64,000 nt of DNA, from the NCBI RefSeq assembly GCF_030694085.1, contig NZ_JAUXZE010000039.1, forward strand, positions 124,001-188,000, in the 5' to 3' direction. Below the pieces are notes generated by a model. It was not told the origin of the DNA. It saw only the letters and a list, made by a program, of their open reading frames with translations, and made no database searches. Of this stretch, positions 63,244 through 64,000 are shown piece by piece. This DNA is from Tabrizicola sp. (lineage in GTDB: Bacteria > Pseudomonadota > Alphaproteobacteria > Rhodobacterales > Rhodobacteraceae). Each line of letters starts with the position of its first letter. Position 1 is the first letter of the stretch. The position numbers and the translations under genes are program-made.

Positions 63244-63597
63244 TCAGGAGCCCCGGTAGGTCGAGTATCCGAAAGGCGAGATCAGCAGTGGCACGTGGTA
63301 GTGCTGGCTGGCATCGGGCACCCCGAAGCGGATCGGGATTTCGTCAAGGAAAAGAACGCCTTCGTCCGCCTGCCCACTGGTGCGCAGATAGTCGCCAGCA
63401 CAGAAGACCAGCTCGTAGACCCCGGCCACCAGCGCATCCCCTTCAAGCAGCGGTCCGTCCGTGCGTCCGTCAGCGTTGGTGACGACCTCTTTCACCTTGC
63501 GGTGACTCTGCCCGGAAATCCGATAGAGCATGATCTTCACCCCCGCCGCAGGCCTGCCCTTCGCGGTGTCCAGCACATGCGTCGAAAGCCGTCCCAT
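63244..63597 (-). CDS. hiuH: 5-hydroxyisourate hydrolase (transthyretin-like)
   Basis: A 117-aa transthyretin-fold enzyme that converts 5-hydroxyisourate, the product of PuuD, into OHCU. The N-terminal active-site motif RLSTHVLDTAKGRPAAGV (His7), Arg45 (NADGRTDGPL), the His pair in SQHYHVPLLISPFGY and the C-terminal YRGS are all present and diagnostic. The length is normal. It is divergent from puuE across 148 bp. Confidence 0.96.
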   Translation of the reverse strand: MGRLSTHVLDTAKGRPAAGVKIMLYRISGQSHRKVKEVVTNADGRTDGPLLEGDALVAGVYELVFCAGDYLRTSGQADEGVLFLDEIPIRFGVPDASQHYHVPLLISPFGYSTYRGS

Positions 63598-63745
63598 TCA
63601 TCTTCCTCCATCGCTGTGCTGCATAACTGACCACGAAACCGACCCTCGCGCGACCCGGCATTGTCGGCATATGACCTTCCGTGAAATCCTGAAAATGGTT
63701 TCTGCACTTTTCCCCTAGTCTCGCCGCCAAGAAGGAGACGCCGAC

Positions 63746-64000
63746 GTGAACCGCTACCCCCGAGATTTCCGTGGCCACGGCCCGACCCCGCCCGATGCCG
63801 CATGGCCCGGCGGTGCGAAGATCGCCGTCTCCATCGTCCTGAACTACGAAGAGGGCGGCGAGAACAGTATCCTGCATGGCGACGCCCAGTCCGAGGCGTT
63901 CCTGTCCGACATCGCCGGGGCCGCGCCCTGGCCCGGTCAGCGGCACTGGAACATGGAATCGATCTACGACTACGGCGCCCGCGCCGGGTTCTGGCGCCTG
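63746..64000 (+). CDS. puuE: Allantoinase PuuE, 5' part (runs off the window)
   Basis: The first 85 residues of a polysaccharide-deacetylase-fold allantoinase are visible (NRYPRDFRGHGPTPPDAAWP, then KIAVSIVLNYEEGGENSILH, then WNMESIYDYGARAGFWRL). These match the N-terminus of cofactor-light PuuE enzymes that turn allantoin into allantoate. The start is GTG at 63746 with GAAGGAG upstream. It is divergent from hiuH, so the gap 63598-63745 must hold both promoters. Confidence 0.9.
   Translation, partial: MNRYPRDFRGHGPTPPDAAWPGGAKIAVSIVLNYEEGGENSILHGDAQSEAFLSDIAGAAPWPGQRHWNMESIYDYGARAGFWRL

Overview
The window is GC-rich (roughly two thirds G+C), densely coded DNA from an alphaproteobacterium. 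Gene content and order point to a Rhodobacteraceae (Rhodobacter, Tabrizicola or Gemmobacter type): divergent rsmE and ubiA, glcDEF, a MoxR-DUF58-BatA/DUF4159 operon, DUF1285, DUF2125, an NDUFS6-type zinc-finger protein, and a purine-degradation set with membrane urate hydroxylase PuuD. It looks chromosomal. I see no rRNA or tRNA gene, CRISPR array, transposase or integrase.

Layout. Positions 1-5.5 kb hold an acetyltransferase, rsmE and ubiA (divergent, 12 bp apart), and a BON/OmpA envelope protein coupled to a small membrane coiled-coil protein. 5.7-10.2 kb carry an aldehyde dehydrogenase (GabD type), a YghU-type glutathione enzyme, an SDR and an aminotransferase. 10.3-21 kb carry a peptidoglycan-binding protein, a frameshifted transglutaminase-like gene, an ECF sigma factor coupled to a membrane VWA protein, a trans-sulfuration enzyme, a winged-helix/TolB-like regulator, Hsp20 with an RpoH-type promoter, and two tandem trypsin-like proteases. 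21-25 kb is glcDEF. 25-34 kb is an amine oxidase and the MoxR/VWA operon. 34-40 kb holds small metabolic genes and polA.

40-54.5 kb is the accessory part. A minus-strand operon encodes a four-component soluble diiron monooxygenase of the propane/phenol/acetone (Prm/Mim) type: prmA, prmB, prmC, prmD. It is followed by an amidohydrolase, a DUF59 protein, a GroEL-like chaperonin, a zinc alcohol dehydrogenase and finally a BLUF photoreceptor. On the other side of the prmA promoter, plus-strand genes encode a coiled-coil protein, a WD40 propeller, a 64-aa protein, a 158-aa protein and an AcoR/MimR-type regulator. Three copies of a 19-bp palindrome (nTGTAAC-N5-GTTACAn) lie in this region: two in the divergent promoter, 21 bp centre to centre, and one before the 158-aa gene. 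The regulator has GAF, AAA+ and Fis-type HTH regions but lacks the GAFTGA loop that contacts sigma-54, and I found no -24/-12 promoter. The likely system is a monooxygenase regulon that includes four undescribed proteins and is activated without sigma-54.

54.8-64 kb holds MmcQ, DUF1203, HIT, a glycosyltransferase divergent from a sulfotransferase, a GFA protein, puuD, a LysR regulator, a DUF2125 protein, hiuH and the start of puuE. PuuD, HiuH and PuuE together form part of urate-to-allantoate degradation.

Three families of intergenic palindromic repeats are scattered through the window. The clearest is a 44-50 bp double palindrome present four times, with compensatory stem changes.
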